Part shown: positions 36,445 to 46,311 of the stretch, piece by piece
How positions within the stretch are numbered: position 1 is the first letter of the stretch
Layout of the letters: every line of letters begins with the position of its first letter
Assembly: GCA_037200685.1 (NCBI GenBank)
Contig: JBBCIG010000014.1
Span: 310,001-374,000 of the forward strand
DNA: 64,000 nt
Source of the DNA: JAJKIP01 sp037200685
Lineage (GTDB): Bacteria > Bacteroidota > Bacteroidia > Chitinophagales > Chitinophagaceae
Direction: 5' to 3'
The notes under the pieces: generated by a model
Seen by the model: only the letters and a program-made list of their open reading frames with translations
Told to the model about the DNA's origin: nothing
Databases searched by the model: none
Position numbers and translations under genes: made by a program

Positions 36445-36889
36445 ATGCAAACAATCAAAAAATCCCTGGCAGTTACTATGCTGGCAGTTATACTGCGACA
36501 TTATTTTCCTTTTCTTCACTTCCGGGTGGAGATGTTATTGAAATTTATATAAATAAAAAAATGGTCGTGCAGCAGTACCTCACGCAAATGAACGCCACCA
36601 AAAAACATTGAGCTGTCCCAAAGCAATTATAACGACAAGGTAGAAGTTTGGTATGGCCATTGCGGCGTGACTGGCAAAAGCAGAAAGATCATTATTAAAG
36701 ATGCGAGATCATGTACTGAAGCAATTAACATTCGCTGATGTTGCAGAAAACACCAGGTCTGTGATGTCGTTTACAGTAAAAAACATTTTGGATTTAAAGA
36801 AAGACAATGGCAGCACGTTTAATCTCTATTATTCTTCAAAAGAATTAACGAAGGAAAAACTGTTGGCTTCCGTGAATGCGGTGAATTGA
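36445..36889 (+). CDS. Small exported protein of unknown function, frameshifted three times
   Basis: A reconstructed protein of about 147 residues with a signal peptide (KKSLAVTMLAVILATLFSFS) followed by LPGGDVIEIYINKKMVVQQY, NDKVEVWYGHCGVTGKSRKI and a C-terminal part reading MSFTVKNILDLKKDNGSTFN and YYSSKELTKEKLLASVNAVN. Breaks: one G missing near 36495 (CTGCGA for CTGGCGA), one A extra in the run 36600-36605, and one A extra just before 36700. I do not recognise a domain. It ends 22 bases ahead of a strong terminator, consistent with a monocistronic gene. A periplasmic role is inferred from the leader alone. Confidence 0.7.
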
Positions 36890-36911
36890 TATATTATTAA
36901 CATAAGTTGCA

Positions 36912-36940
36912 ATGCCCTGGCAATTGCCGGGGCATTTTTT
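36912..36940 (+). terminator. Strong rho-independent terminator
   Basis: A 12-bp stem with only one G-T pair (ATGCCCTGGCAA paired with TTGCCGGGGCAT, 36912-36935) is followed by six T. It lies 22 bases after the stop of the small exported protein gene. Confidence 0.88.
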
Positions 36941-37643
36941 ATGCGGTTATTCTATATACATTATATACCCAGCGACATTGCTACTATCATCTTCGTTGCG
37001 TCGCACTCTTGTACTGCATGAATTCTATTCAGCATTTTTGAAAAACATATTAATTATTGATCAAATCTCCATTTGAAGCATTATGCCACCCCTTTGGGGT
37101 TTTTATTTACCCTTCCTGGTAATTTTTCTATATTAACTCCACCCTTTCAGGATTAAAAATCCCGAAGGGATGATATTAAAATAGACACAGGTAAAATTGA
37201 ATTCATCAAACCCCGAAGGGGTGACATTAAAATTAATACGAACGAAAAAATGTCTTTCAGGAAAATCAATTCAATTAAACCATTAAAAGGTTTGATGCCT
37301 TCGCCGGTGTTTGCAGCCCATATCTTAAGCCATGGGCTATAAATGTGAGATATATTTAAAATGGTTTTAACCATTTTTATTCCTGCCAATAAAACGACGA
37401 TTCAATATTATCAGGATGTTCGCAATTGCTCAATAGAATTACAGAACGTTGAAGAGTGCGACGCAACGGAAGTTGATAGTAGCAATGCAGTTGGGTTAAT
37501 AATGTGCCGTCCCGATTGCCTCGGGATTTCGCTTCGCCCAACAACAGGCGATGATAGTCCACAGGATGCTGCGCATAGCACTACAGCCGGGCTAAAATAA
37601 ATTTCCTTTTACAAGCTGGCTTGAATCTTGTTTTATAAACTCC
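36941..37643. repeat. 703-base non-coding region made of repeats
   Basis: The region holds dispersed repeat copies at 36967-37036 (reverse), 37424-37502 (forward) and a degenerate one directly behind it at 37503-37596. Between them lie three copies of a short motif CCCCRAAGGGGTGRCAT: reverse at 37085-37102, forward at 37160-37176 and 37211-37227, the last two followed by ATTAAAAT. Bases 37310-37395 contain AGCCCATATCTTAAGCCATG and TTTAAAATGGTTTTAACCA, also repeat-like. No gene is seen. Confidence 0.75.
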
Positions 37644-37859
37644 ATGACAAACTATGATTTAAAACTGGAAGGGCCCTGGAATGAAACAAAGGAACGCCTC
37701 AAAGAAGTCAACAACGAATTGACGGATGCGGACCTTGTGTATACTCCCGGCAAGGAAAAAGAATTGCTGGAAAGGTTAGCCCAAAAAATGAAAAAAGATG
37801 TTGATGACATAAAGGCGTGGGTAGAAAGTGTTTCTTTCAACCGGGGAAAAGCTTCCTGA
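37644..37859 (+). CDS. CsbD-like general stress protein
   Basis: A 71-residue acidic and helical protein (YDLKLEGPWNETKERLKEVN, then ELTDADLVYTPGKEKELLER) with the four-helix CsbD-like pattern common in Bacteroidota, where such proteins accumulate under osmotic or stationary stress. There is no signal peptide. A repeat copy ends about 45 bases upstream. The length and the conserved Trp and Asp match the family; function beyond stress association is unknown. Confidence 0.75.
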   Translation: MTNYDLKLEGPWNETKERLKEVNNELTDADLVYTPGKEKELLERLAQKMKKDVDDIKAWVESVSFNRGKAS

Positions 37860-37993
37860 ATAAGATGGCGGTTGCCATCACATTCTTTCTCTTAAAGAAT
37901 GTTCGTTTGATATAGCTGTATGCTATGTCAGCAATTTTTCTTTGTATACTGGCGTCAAATACTGAAAATATAATACCTTTCAAAAAACAGTAT

Positions 37994-39139
37994 ATGTCGC
38001 CAAAAACCATTTCAGACAATTCCCGTAGAAAATTTATTCGTGATGCAGGCCTCACGGCATTGAGCATCCCTGCTATTTCTGCGCTGTCCGGATCTATTTT
38101 ATCTAACGAAGAAAAAAATCAACAAATGCAAAATCAAAAAGTCCCCGGCAAGTTAGGTATCGCCATTGTTGGATTAGGAACCTATGGGGGTGGCCAGATA
38201 ACTCCTGCTTTGCAGCAAACAGAAAATTGTTACCTCGCCGGTATCGTTACAGGTACACCTTCTAAAGCCGAGACATGGAAAACCAAGTATTCTATACCTG
38301 ATAAAAATATTTATGATTATAAGAATTTTGATTCGATAAAAAACAATCCTGATATTGATGCGGTATATGTTGCGTTGCCAAACTCTATGCATAAGGAGTA
38401 CGTGGTACGTGCCGCACAGGCAGGGAAGCATGTGATTTGTGAAAAGCCGATGGCGATAACTGTAGCTGATTGTGATACGATGATTGCCGCCTGCAAGAAA
38501 GCTAACAAAGCATTATTGGTCGGTTACCGTTTGCAATTTGAACCATACAATTTGCAAATGGCATGGCTGGGACAGAAAAAAATATATGGCAAAGTGAAAA
38601 AGATGACAGCAGGATTTGGATTTGTGATTGGTGACCCCACGCAATGGAGATTGAAAAAAGATTATGCAGGTGGTGGACCATTGATGGATTTGGGCATTTA
38701 TTGCATCCAGGGATTTTGCTATACCACCGGCATGGAACCAATCGCTGTAACCGCACAGGAAGGGCCGAAAACCGATCCTGTAAAATTCAAAGAAGTGGAA
38801 CAATCTATTAGTTGGCAATTTGAATTTCCTGACGGTGTCATTGCTGAAGGCCGGGCCAGTTATGGTGACAACGCCAACTTCATAAAAGCGGAAGCTGAAA
38901 AAGGCATGTTTGAATTGACTTCCGCATTTAATTACAGCGGGCAAAAAGGTGCGACAACAGATGGGCCGATGGCTTTACCAAAAGTAAACCAACAGGCAAG
39001 ACAACTGGATGCTATGGCATTGTCGATCATGAATAAAACGCCAATAAATGTAACAGGCGAAATGGGAAAAAGAGATGTGAAATACCTGCAGGCGATATAT
39101 GAAGCGATGCGCACCGGTAAACGGGTAGCGCTTAAATAA
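37994..39139 (+). CDS. Gfo/Idh/MocA family oxidoreductase, Tat-exported
   Basis: A 381-residue protein. The N-terminus carries a twin-arginine leader SRRKFIRDAGLTALSIPAI, so the enzyme is folded with cofactor and exported. A Rossmann domain follows (GIAIVGLGTYGGGQITPAL), then AVYVALPNSMHKEYVVRAAQ, the catalytic lysine region HVICEKPMAITVADCD and GGGPLMDLGIYCIQGF in the C-terminal substrate domain. It resembles exported glucose-fructose-oxidoreductase-like proteins that use tightly bound NADP. I use the ATG at 37994; an upstream ATG at 37925 would bury the Tat motif. It stands alone between a stress gene and a repeat. Confidence 0.9.
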   Translation: MSPKTISDNSRRKFIRDAGLTALSIPAISALSGSILSNEEKNQQMQNQKVPGKLGIAIVGLGTYGGGQITPALQQTENCYLAGIVTGTPSKAETWKTKYSIPDKNIYDYKNFDSIKNNPDIDAVYVALPNSMHKEYVVRAAQAGKHVICEKPMAITVADCDTMIAACKKANKALLVGYRLQFEPYNLQMAWLGQKKIYGKVKKMTAGFGFVIGDPTQWRLKKDYAGGGPLMDLGIYCIQGFCYTTGMEPIAVTAQEGPKTDPVKFKEVEQSISWQFEFPDGVIAEGRASYGDNANFIKAEAEKGMFELTSAFNYSGQKGATTDGPMALPKVNQQARQLDAMALSIMNKTPINVTGEMGKRDVKYLQAIYEAMRTGKRVALK

Positions 39140-39161
39140 TATAATAGCACTATTGTTTTTG

Positions 39162-39238
39162 GCCACAGATTACGCTGATTAACACAGAAATCAAGTATAG
39201 AATTGTACTAACCTGTGTAAATGCATGTAACCTGTGGC
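39162..39238. repeat. Imperfect inverted repeat of the CCACAGATT type
   Basis: Arms GCCACAGATTACGCTGATT (39162) and CTGTGTAAATGCATGTAACCTGTGGC (ending 39237) are imperfect complements around a short spacer. The repeat fills the gap after the Gfo/Idh/MocA gene; the remaining 90 bases up to the next start show no other signal. Confidence 0.7.
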
Positions 39239-39326
39239 TTTCTTATTTATTAGAAAAAATTCAAGGTAAAAGGCGATTTTGTGGATATATTTCAAGAATT
39301 TTGCGCCTCGGTTATAAAATATAAAA

Positions 39327-40860
39327 ATGAGCAAAGCCACTCCCGGCCAGCGGTATATAGAGATAATGGACACCACGCTCCGCGATGGTGAGCAAACCAG
39401 TGGCGTATCTTTTTCCGCATCGGAAAAATTGACTATAGCGCAACTTTTATTAACCGAAGTAAAAGTAGACCGCATAGAAGTTGCATCGGCCCGTGTGTCG
39501 GAAGGTGAACTCGATGCAGTGAAAGCCATTACCAAATGGGCAAAGGAGAATAACTTTTTAAATAAAGTAGAAGTCCTGACGTTCGTTGATGGCGATGTAT
39601 CGATACAATGGATGCAAAAAGCAGGCGCCAAAGTAATGAACCTGCTGACGAAAGGTTCGCTGAATCATTTAACGCATCAATTAAAAAAGAAACCGGAACA
39701 GCATTTTGCAGAAATCGCAGCCGTAATAAAATTGGCGAAGAAAAAAGGCATTGAATGCAATGTATATCTTGAAGACTGGAGCAATGGCATGCGTCATTCA
39801 AAAGAATACGTTTTCCAATACCTGGATTTTTTGACAAAGCAACCGGTAAAACGTATTATGCTGCCCGATACGCTGGGCATTCTTATTCCATCTGAAGTGT
39901 ACGAATTTGTTTCATCTATTGTTGAACGCTATCCAACTACGCATTTCGATTTTCACGGTCATAATGATTATGATCTTGGTACGGCCAATGTACTCGAAGG
40001 AGTAAAAGCGGGAGCCAAAGGCATTCATCTTACGGTAAATGGCATGGGAGAACGTGCCGGCAATGCACCGCTGGCCAGCGCTATTGCAGTGATGAATGAT
40101 TTTATGCCGCATATAAAAACTTCAGTAGCAGAAAAAATCATTGTATGGCGTAAGTAAACTGGTGGAAACTTTTTCCGGTTTTCGTATACCGGCTAACAAA
40201 CCTGTTGTTGGCGAAAATGTATTTACACAAACAGCCGGTATCCATGCGGACGGTGATAAAAAGAATAAACTTTACTTCAGCGATTTAATGCCGGAACGTT
40301 TTGGGCGGCAGCGCAATTATGCATTGGGTAAAACAAGCGGGAAAGCGAATATTGAAAATAATTTACAGCAGCTCGGTATACAATTGTCCGATGCTGATTT
40401 AAAGAAAGTAACACAACGCATTATAGAATTAGGGGACAGGAAAGAAGTAGTGACACAAGCCGATCTTCCTTATATCATTTCAGATATTTTAGACAGCAAT
40501 ACCATACAGGAAAAAGTGAAAATAGAAACTTATGTGCTCACCCATTCAAAAGAATTGAAACCAACCGCTGCTTTGAAAATTTCTATAGAAGGTGAATCCT
40601 TTGAGGAAAATGCGCAGGGCGATGGCCAATATGATGCGTTTATGAACGCATTAAAGAAAGTATATAAACAAAAGAAAAAAGAATTACCTGTATTAACAGA
40701 CTACAATGTACGCATCCCTCCCGGTGGTAAAAGTGACGCCTTGTGCGAAACCATCATTACCTGGAGTTATAATAATAAAGAATTTAAAACAAGAGGTCTT
40801 GACAGCGATCAAACGGTGTCGGCGATAAAGGCGACACAGAAGATGTTGAATATAATTTGA
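39327..40860 (+). CDS. Alpha-isopropylmalate / (R)-citramalate synthase family protein, frameshifted
   Basis: A HMGL-type condensing enzyme with the N-terminal TIM barrel (IEIMDTTLRDGEQTSGVSFS, metal-binding FDFHGHNDYDLGTANVLEG and HLTVNGMGERAGNAPLAS) and a C-terminal LeuA regulatory domain near KPTAALKISIEGESFEE. The frame breaks at the A6 run 40132-40137; with one A less the text reads VAEKSLYGVSKLVETFSG and continues to 40860. Enzymes of this group make citramalate or 2-isopropylmalate from acetyl-CoA and a 2-oxoacid. The nearby leuB fits leucine or isoleucine synthesis. The insertion-like four-helix gene separates it from leuB. Confidence 0.88.
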
Positions 40861-40863
40861 GGG

Positions 40864-41303
40864 AAGGCAATAAGGCATTGAGGCAAAAGGCATAAAGATG
40901 GGAGACATAAAATCATATAGAGATCTTATAGTTTGGCAAAAGGCAATGAAACTTGTTACTGATATTTATTCTGCGACAAGATCATTTCCGAGTGAAGAAT
41001 TATATGCCTTGACAAGTCAATTAAGAAAATGTGCCATTTCTATTCCAAGCAATATAGCTGAAGGTTATGGCAGAAACTCGACCGGCGACTATAAACGATT
41101 TTTACAGATTAGCGTCGGATCGGTATTTGAATTGCAAACACAGATTGAAATTGCGCTTAACCTGAAATATCTTTCCACTGAAATATTTACTAATTTATTC
41201 AACGCATCAAAGGAAATTGAATTGATGCTTATTTCTTTGATCAAAAAAATCAACTAATAGCACGCAAGCCTTGATGCCTTTTTGTCTCAATGCCTTGCTG
41301 CCT
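40864..41303. repeat. Inverted repeat pair flanking the four-helix bundle gene
   Basis: The left arm at 40864-40893 (AAGGCAATAAGGCATTGAGG ...) and right arm at 41274-41303 (ATGCCTTTTTGTCTCAATGC ...) are complementary with about four mismatches over 30 bases. They bracket exactly one gene, in the gap between the citramalate/isopropylmalate synthase gene and leuB. Confidence 0.78.
40898..41257 (+). CDS. Four-helix bundle protein (23S rRNA-IVP family)
   Basis: A 119-residue protein with SYRDLIVWQKAMKLVTDIY, then SQLRKCAISIPSNIAEGYGR and the closing helices up to LMLISLIKKIN. These are the signature parts of the small four-helix proteins first found in intervening sequences of 23S rRNA genes and related to diversity-generating-retroelement accessory proteins. 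No RT or variable repeat is nearby. The gene is bracketed by inverted repeats and lies between two genes of one pathway, so I infer that it is a small inserted cassette. Its function is unknown. Confidence 0.85.
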   Translation: MGDIKSYRDLIVWQKAMKLVTDIYSATRSFPSEELYALTSQLRKCAISIPSNIAEGYGRNSTGDYKRFLQISVGSVFELQTQIEIALNLKYLSTEIFTNLFNASKEIELMLISLIKKIN

Positions 41304-41315
41304 AAATTTTACAAC

Positions 41316-42390
41316 ATGGCAACCAAACACATCCTCATCGTTCCCGGCGATGGTATCGGGCAGGAAGTAACAGCAGTCGGTAAAAAAATATTGGACAAGA
41401 TAGCTTCTAAGTTCGGGCATACATTTACGTATGACGAAGCATTGATCGGGCATGTGGCGATTGAAGCAACAGGCAATCCCCTCCCCGATGAGTCATTGGA
41501 AAAAATGCGGAAGTCGGATGCTGTTTTGTTTGGCGCTGTCGGTCATCCAAAATATGACAATGATCCTTCCGCTAAAGTAAGGCCTGAACAAGGTTTATTA
41601 AAAATGCGCAAAGAGCTTGGATTATATGCAAATCTTCGTCCTATCAAACTGTTTGACGAATTGCTGAGTGCATCAAGCATCAAGCCTGAAATATTAAAAG
41701 GCGCAGATATTTTATTCTTCCGTGAATTGACCGGGTGATATTTATTTTGGCGAAAAAGGAAGAAAGAACAATGGCGATACCGCTTATGATATTGCCGAAT
41801 ACAGCCGTTACGAAGTAGAACGCATTGCCCGCAAGGCATTCGATGCGGCAAGAACAAGAAGAAAAAAATTATGTTCGGTAGATAAAGCCAATGTACTTGA
41901 AACATCAAGGCTCTGGAGAGAAGTCGTATTGAAAGTTGCCGTCGAATACCCGGATATTGAACTGGAGCACCAGTTTGTAGATGCGGCCGCGATGTTATTA
42001 ATAAAAGATCCGCGTCGTTTTGATGTAGTAGTAACAGCCAATTTATTTGGAGATATTCTTACAGACGAAGCTTCACAGATCGCCGGTTCTATGGGCATGC
42101 TCGCCTCCGCATCTATCGGCGATGGCACAGGAGTATATGAACCCATTCATGGTTCTGCGCATGATATCACCGGCAAAGGCGTAGCTAATCCATTAGCCTC
42201 GATATTATCGGCTGCATTATTATTAGATATTTCATTTGGGTTAAAAACAGAAGCAGAATCAGTGATCAATGCGGTTGACAACGTATTAAAAGCCGGTTTC
42301 CGCACAAGAGATATCGCAGATAAGCATACTCCCGCTGATAAACTATTAGGAACAGACGCAATGGGAGCAGAAGTATTAAAGCTTATTTAG
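41316..42390 (+). CDS. leuB: 3-isopropylmalate dehydrogenase, frameshifted
   Basis: An isocitrate/isopropylmalate dehydrogenase. Starting MATKHILIVPGDGIGQEVTA it has the substrate arginines in GLLKMRKELGLYANLRPIKL and ADILFFRELTG; the frame ends there because a base is missing in the G run 41733-41735. With an added G the sequence continues GDIYFGEKGRKNNGDTAYD, then FDVVVTANLFGDILTDEASQ with the Mg-binding aspartates and EPIHGSAHDITGKGVANPLA. It catalyses oxidative decarboxylation of 3-isopropylmalate with NAD, the third step of leucine synthesis. It is the second pathway gene of this small block. Confidence 0.92.
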
Positions 42391-42535
42391 TAATAGGGCA
42401 ATACCTGCACATCGGGTTTCGTACAGCATCATTCCATTTGTGAAAAATACAAACTGAAACAACTACATTTATTGCCTGCAAACAGCAAGCAACCATATCA
42501 TTTATCATAAATTTTTTTATCAAAAAGCATTTGCT

Positions 42536-45500
42536 TTGCGTGCCAGGTGGTTATTGCTTATTATTTCGCTTGTTTCTTATGTCAATACTTTTAGCCAGGC
42601 CCCTCAGCTTAAGTTCCTGCATTTAGATACTGAGCAAGGTTTAACGGATGGCGCTGTCAGGGCCATTACGCAGGATAAATACGGCTATATGTGGCTGGGA
42701 ACCCAATACGGACTTTGCCGTTACGACAGTTACCATATAATACCCTATTTCCATAACGATACTGATTCTTTATCATTGGGTGGCAATTTTATCTGGAGTG
42801 CTTATACGGATAGTGATGGAGATGTGTGGGTCGGGGATGATTATTTTCTCAGTAAATACAATTACAACACTAACAATTTTACAAATTATACTTGTGGCTA
42901 TGCTATTTCCATAAATAAAATAACGGAAGATGAAAAAGGATTTTTATGGCTGGCTACCTCACAGGGATTAATGAGATTTGATAAAAGAAAAGAAGCTTTC
43001 ACTCTTTATAAAGATCATACTGATATTGAAGTTAAAAAAGCAGGCGCTATCCGTATCAACGACCTGTTCCTGGATAAAGAAAAAGGCTTTCTCTATTTAG
43101 CCACACAGGAAGGTTTTAAAATTTTTGATTATAATAAAGAAAAAATAGTTGCCCCTTTCCTTAAAAATAATAATGATCCCTACCTGCTCAATGAGACCAT
43201 AATCTCTACCGTAACAAAAGATAAAAATGGCGCCATATGGTTTGGCTGCGGATTTATAAATAGCGTAATGGTGCGCTGGGACCCATCAACAAACACTACC
43301 AGGTACTATAACGATTTTACAGAAAAAAGTAAAGGCTGGTCAGAAAACCGCACCCTTTCTTTATTTACAGACAAGGAGGGAAATCTTTGGGCGGGTGGAG
43401 TTGTTTCTAACTTAAGTCTGTACCTGCCTGGAAAAGATGAATTTCATCATTATCAGAACGATGCATTATTAAAATCAAGCATTGAAGGCTCTGATATACT
43501 CACTATCTACCAGGACCGTGCAGGTATGATATGGGCGGGCACACAAGGTCATGGGGCGGAACGATTTTTTTTTAAAAATTTGTTTACTGCATTTCAACCG
43601 CAGGCATCCGTACAACCATCTTTATTGAATGACTGGGGCCGGGCCGCACTCGAAGACAGCCGGGGCGATATCTGGTTCGGGACCGCGAAAGGAATTTCCG
43701 TATATGATCCGGCAACTGGTTTATATAAAAATTATTTTAACGATGACCGTAACCCTGCCCTGATCTCCTTCAATACGATTCGCTCCCTTGCGGAAGATAA
43801 AAAAAGCAACATATGGATTGGCACGGGCAATGGGCTCACCCGTTTTGATCCGGTTACCGGTCGCTTCAGGTTATATGATTTTAATGATTCTATGAATATC
43901 GGGTTTGTCTGGAGCTTGCTGGTCACTCATACAGGAGATCTTTTTGCAAGTGGGACCGGTGGTCTTCAACGCTATAATCCAGCGACGGATAAGTTCACGA
44001 CTATTGACTCCGATTCTTTGAACACTAAGAAGTTCCGTTTTAACATCCGTAATATGTTTGAGGACTCAAAACATGGCCTTTGGTTGGGTGTCTATGATGG
44101 CGGGCTTATTTATTATCATCCTGAAAAAAAGGAAATAAAACATTACCGCCATAATAAAAATGATTCTACTTCACTGTGTAACAATTTTGTCACTTCAGTT
44201 ATAGAAGATAAAAATGGAATAATATGGATTGCGACAAGGGACGGATTAAGCAGCCTGGACACAAAAACAGGAATATTTACATCTTTTTCCACCGCAGATG
44301 GATTGCCTTCTAATAAAACTTCCGGGCTTCGGATAGATGCGGCCAACAGGTTATGGATAGCGACCGGCAACGGGTTAAGTATGCTGATGCATGACCGCAG
44401 GACCTTCCGCAACTTTGATGTAAGCGATGGCTTACCTACCAATCAATTCAATGACCAGGTGGCGAGTACTACGCATGATGGTAAATTTATTTATCCTACC
44501 CTGCGCGGCTTTTTCATGTTTAACCCGGAAGAAGTACATCAAAAAATATTATCCCCGCCCCTTGTGTACGCATCGGCTTTCAAAGTGTTTAACACCCCGG
44601 TAATTTTAGACAAGAATGCAGAAGAAATAAAAGAACTTAAGTTACGGTACAACCGGAATTTCTTTAGCATTGAACTCACTGCACTAAACTATGAAAGCCC
44701 TGGTAAAGTAGTCTATGCATATAAGCTCGAACCTTTTGACAAAGACTGGACCTATACAAAAGAAAAGACGATTACTTATACTAATGTGCCCGGGGGAAAT
44801 TATATATTTTATTACAAAGCCACTGTTGATCCATCGGACTGGAACGTACCCGTACATGATATTCGTGTCACGATAGGCACTGTTTTTTATAAAACTACCT
44901 GGTTTATGTTATTGGCACTGGCGCTGTTGGCTGGATTAATATATGGGATTTATAAATATCGCCTTCGCCAGGCCCGAAAAGTACATCACCTGCAATTGCA
45001 GGCTGCACGGTTGGAAAAAGACAAAACGGAGATCCAGTACCAGCACCTCATTAACCAATTCAATCCGCATTTTTTATTTAATAGTCTTACATCATTGAAC
45101 AGTCTTATTTATGAAAATAAAGAACTGGCATCGGAGTTCCTGGAACAGCTCAGCAAAGTCTATCGCTACCTGCTTACTCATAAAGAAACACAATTAGTAA
45201 CACTGGAAACAGAAATTGATTTTGTAAAAAATTATATCGCACTTTTAAAAACAAGATTTGAAAATGGCCTGCAAATCGAAATGAATATACCCGAAGGCTT
45301 ATTACAAAGAAAAGTAGTACCGGTAACATTTCAACTCATGATCGAAAATGCGATCAAGCATAATGTCATCGATGAAGGATCGCCACTTGTTATACATTTT
45401 TTTGCCGACGAAAAGTATTTGTATGTTTCTAATAATATACAGAAGAAAGGCTATGTAGAAACCAGCAACCGTAAAGGATTAAACAGCCTGCAGGTTTTAT

Positions 45501-45577
45501 ATAAATACTTATCCTCGCTGCCAATGACAATTAATGAAACCACAGAAAAATTCACCATCAGCATACCATTGTTGTAA
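42536..45577 (+). CDS. LytS-type sensor histidine kinase with two-component regulator propellers
   Basis: A 1013-residue membrane protein. A signal peptide (WLLLIISLVSYVNTFSQ) precedes a large periplasmic part with two seven-bladed propellers built of Reg_prop units (for example ITQDKYGYMWLGTQYGLCRY, IEDKNGIIWIATRDGLSSLD), then a Y_Y_Y domain (YAYKLEPFDKDWTYTKE), a membrane helix (WFMLLALALLAGLIYGIYKY), a short coiled coil and a His_kinase domain with the phosphoacceptor in INQFNPHFLFNSLTSLN and an HATPase segment VTFQLMIENAIKHNVIDEG. The start is a TTG at 42536. Such proteins in Bacteroidota sense glycans or other periplasmic ligands. The LytTR regulator 1.3 kb downstream is the likely partner. 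Confidence 0.92.
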   Translation: MRARWLLLIISLVSYVNTFSQAPQLKFLHLDTEQGLTDGAVRAITQDKYGYMWLGTQYGLCRYDSYHIIPYFHNDTDSLSLGGNFIWSAYTDSDGDVWVGDDYFLSKYNYNTNNFTNYTCGYAISINKITEDEKGFLWLATSQGLMRFDKRKEAFTLYKDHTDIEVKKAGAIRINDLFLDKEKGFLYLATQEGFKIFDYNKEKIVAPFLKNNNDPYLLNETIISTVTKDKNGAIWFGCGFINSVMVRWDPSTNTTRYYNDFTEKSKGWSENRTLSLFTDKEGNLWAGGVVSNLSLYLPGKDEFHHYQNDALLKSSIEGSDILTIYQDRAGMIWAGTQGHGAERFFFKNLFTAFQPQASVQPSLLNDWGRAALEDSRGDIWFGTAKGISVYDPATGLYKNYFNDDRNPALISFNTIRSLAEDKKSNIWIGTGNGLTRFDPVTGRFRLYDFNDSMNIGFVWSLLVTHTGDLFASGTGGLQRYNPATDKFTTIDSDSLNTKKFRFNIRNMFEDSKHGLWLGVYDGGLIYYHPEKKEIKHYRHNKNDSTSLCNNFVTSVIEDKNGIIWIATRDGLSSLDTKTGIFTSFSTADGLPSNKTSGLRIDAANRLWIATGNGLSMLMHDRRTFRNFDVSDGLPTNQFNDQVASTTHDGKFIYPTLRGFFMFNPEEVHQKILSPPLVYASAFKVFNTPVILDKNAEEIKELKLRYNRNFFSIELTALNYESPGKVVYAYKLEPFDKDWTYTKEKTITYTNVPGGNYIFYYKATVDPSDWNVPVHDIRVTIGTVFYKTTWFMLLALALLAGLIYGIYKYRLRQARKVHHLQLQAARLEKDKTEIQYQHLINQFNPHFLFNSLTSLNSLIYENKELASEFLEQLSKVYRYLLTHKETQLVTLETEIDFVKNYIALLKTRFENGLQIEMNIPEGLLQRKVVPVTFQLMIENAIKHNVIDEGSPLVIHFFADEKYLYVSNNIQKKGYVETSNRKGLNSLQVLYKYLSSLPMTINETTEKFTISIPLL

Positions 45578-45595
45578 GACAATCCTATCTGCGTC

Positions 45596-46012
45596 TTATT
45601 TATTATAGCCCGCTGCATCAATCATTGTTCCGGCTATTTGCTGATAACAAGCTTCCCACGATTCTTTTACTTCGCTGTTCCAGTCTTTACCCAACCCTTG
45701 CTCGAGCATCCATAGCAGTGCATCACCCACAACTTCATAATGTGCCGCTTTTACGCCATACTGCACATGCCTTATCGCTAATTGCCTGATATCTTCCGTA
45801 AGTTCATCCATCTTATCAAGCCTTCCAACAATCACGTTCAGCATTTCCACCAATTTTTTAGATTGCTCTTCCACAGAAATATTGAATAAATGGCGCAGCT
45901 TGGGAAAGGCCAGGAAAAGCCTGCTATAAAAAACATCGCCGACAAGCACAGGATTAATGTCCTGGAAAATATTCCAGCTATTTTTCACCGTTTGTATTTG
46001 TTGCGTGGTCAT
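45596..46012 (-). CDS. Single-domain globin
   Basis: A 138-residue globin starting MTTQQIQTVKNSWNIFQDIN, with the E-helix region and proximal histidine in IRQLAIRHVQYGVKAAHYEV, and LEQGLGKDWNSEVKESWEAC in the G/H region. It lacks a fused reductase. Such single-domain globins bind O2 or NO and often take part in NO detoxification with separate reductases. The gene is on the opposite strand between the LytS-type kinase and the lipoprotein, converging with the kinase by 18 bases. Start ATG at 46012 is used over the ATG at 46021 since homologues begin with MT. Confidence 0.88.
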   Translation of the reverse strand: MTTQQIQTVKNSWNIFQDINPVLVGDVFYSRLFLAFPKLRHLFNISVEEQSKKLVEMLNVIVGRLDKMDELTEDIRQLAIRHVQYGVKAAHYEVVGDALLWMLEQGLGKDWNSEVKESWEACYQQIAGTMIDAAGYNK

Positions 46013-46311
46013 AGGGAACAATTTAGTATAAAAATGAATAAGCTATCGCTATTAAGAAGAATTAGAAGTTGAACAGTGGCAAAACACAAATGAACCGGAG
46101 GGCTTTTTAAATGAAGCGAAAGAAAATATAAACAGCATGCAAAACAACTGTCGGTAAAAAAATTTAGTGGCTTACACTTTGTTTATGTTTTTTAACTGCT
46201 TTACTTTAAAAAAGACATTAGTAAGTCTTTTATACTTGTAATGAGGGTGTGTTGATGCTCATCTTTGACCTGTCAAAAATCATTAATCAAATTTTATAAT
46301 TCTTATCAATC

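Noticed and set aside
36941..37643. Possible CRISPR array from short repeated motifs
   Set aside because: Only three short motif copies in mixed orientation with irregular spacing; no cas genes.
40898..41257. Diversity-generating retroelement accessory protein (Avd)
   Set aside because: No reverse transcriptase, template repeat or variable repeat is found near the four-helix gene.
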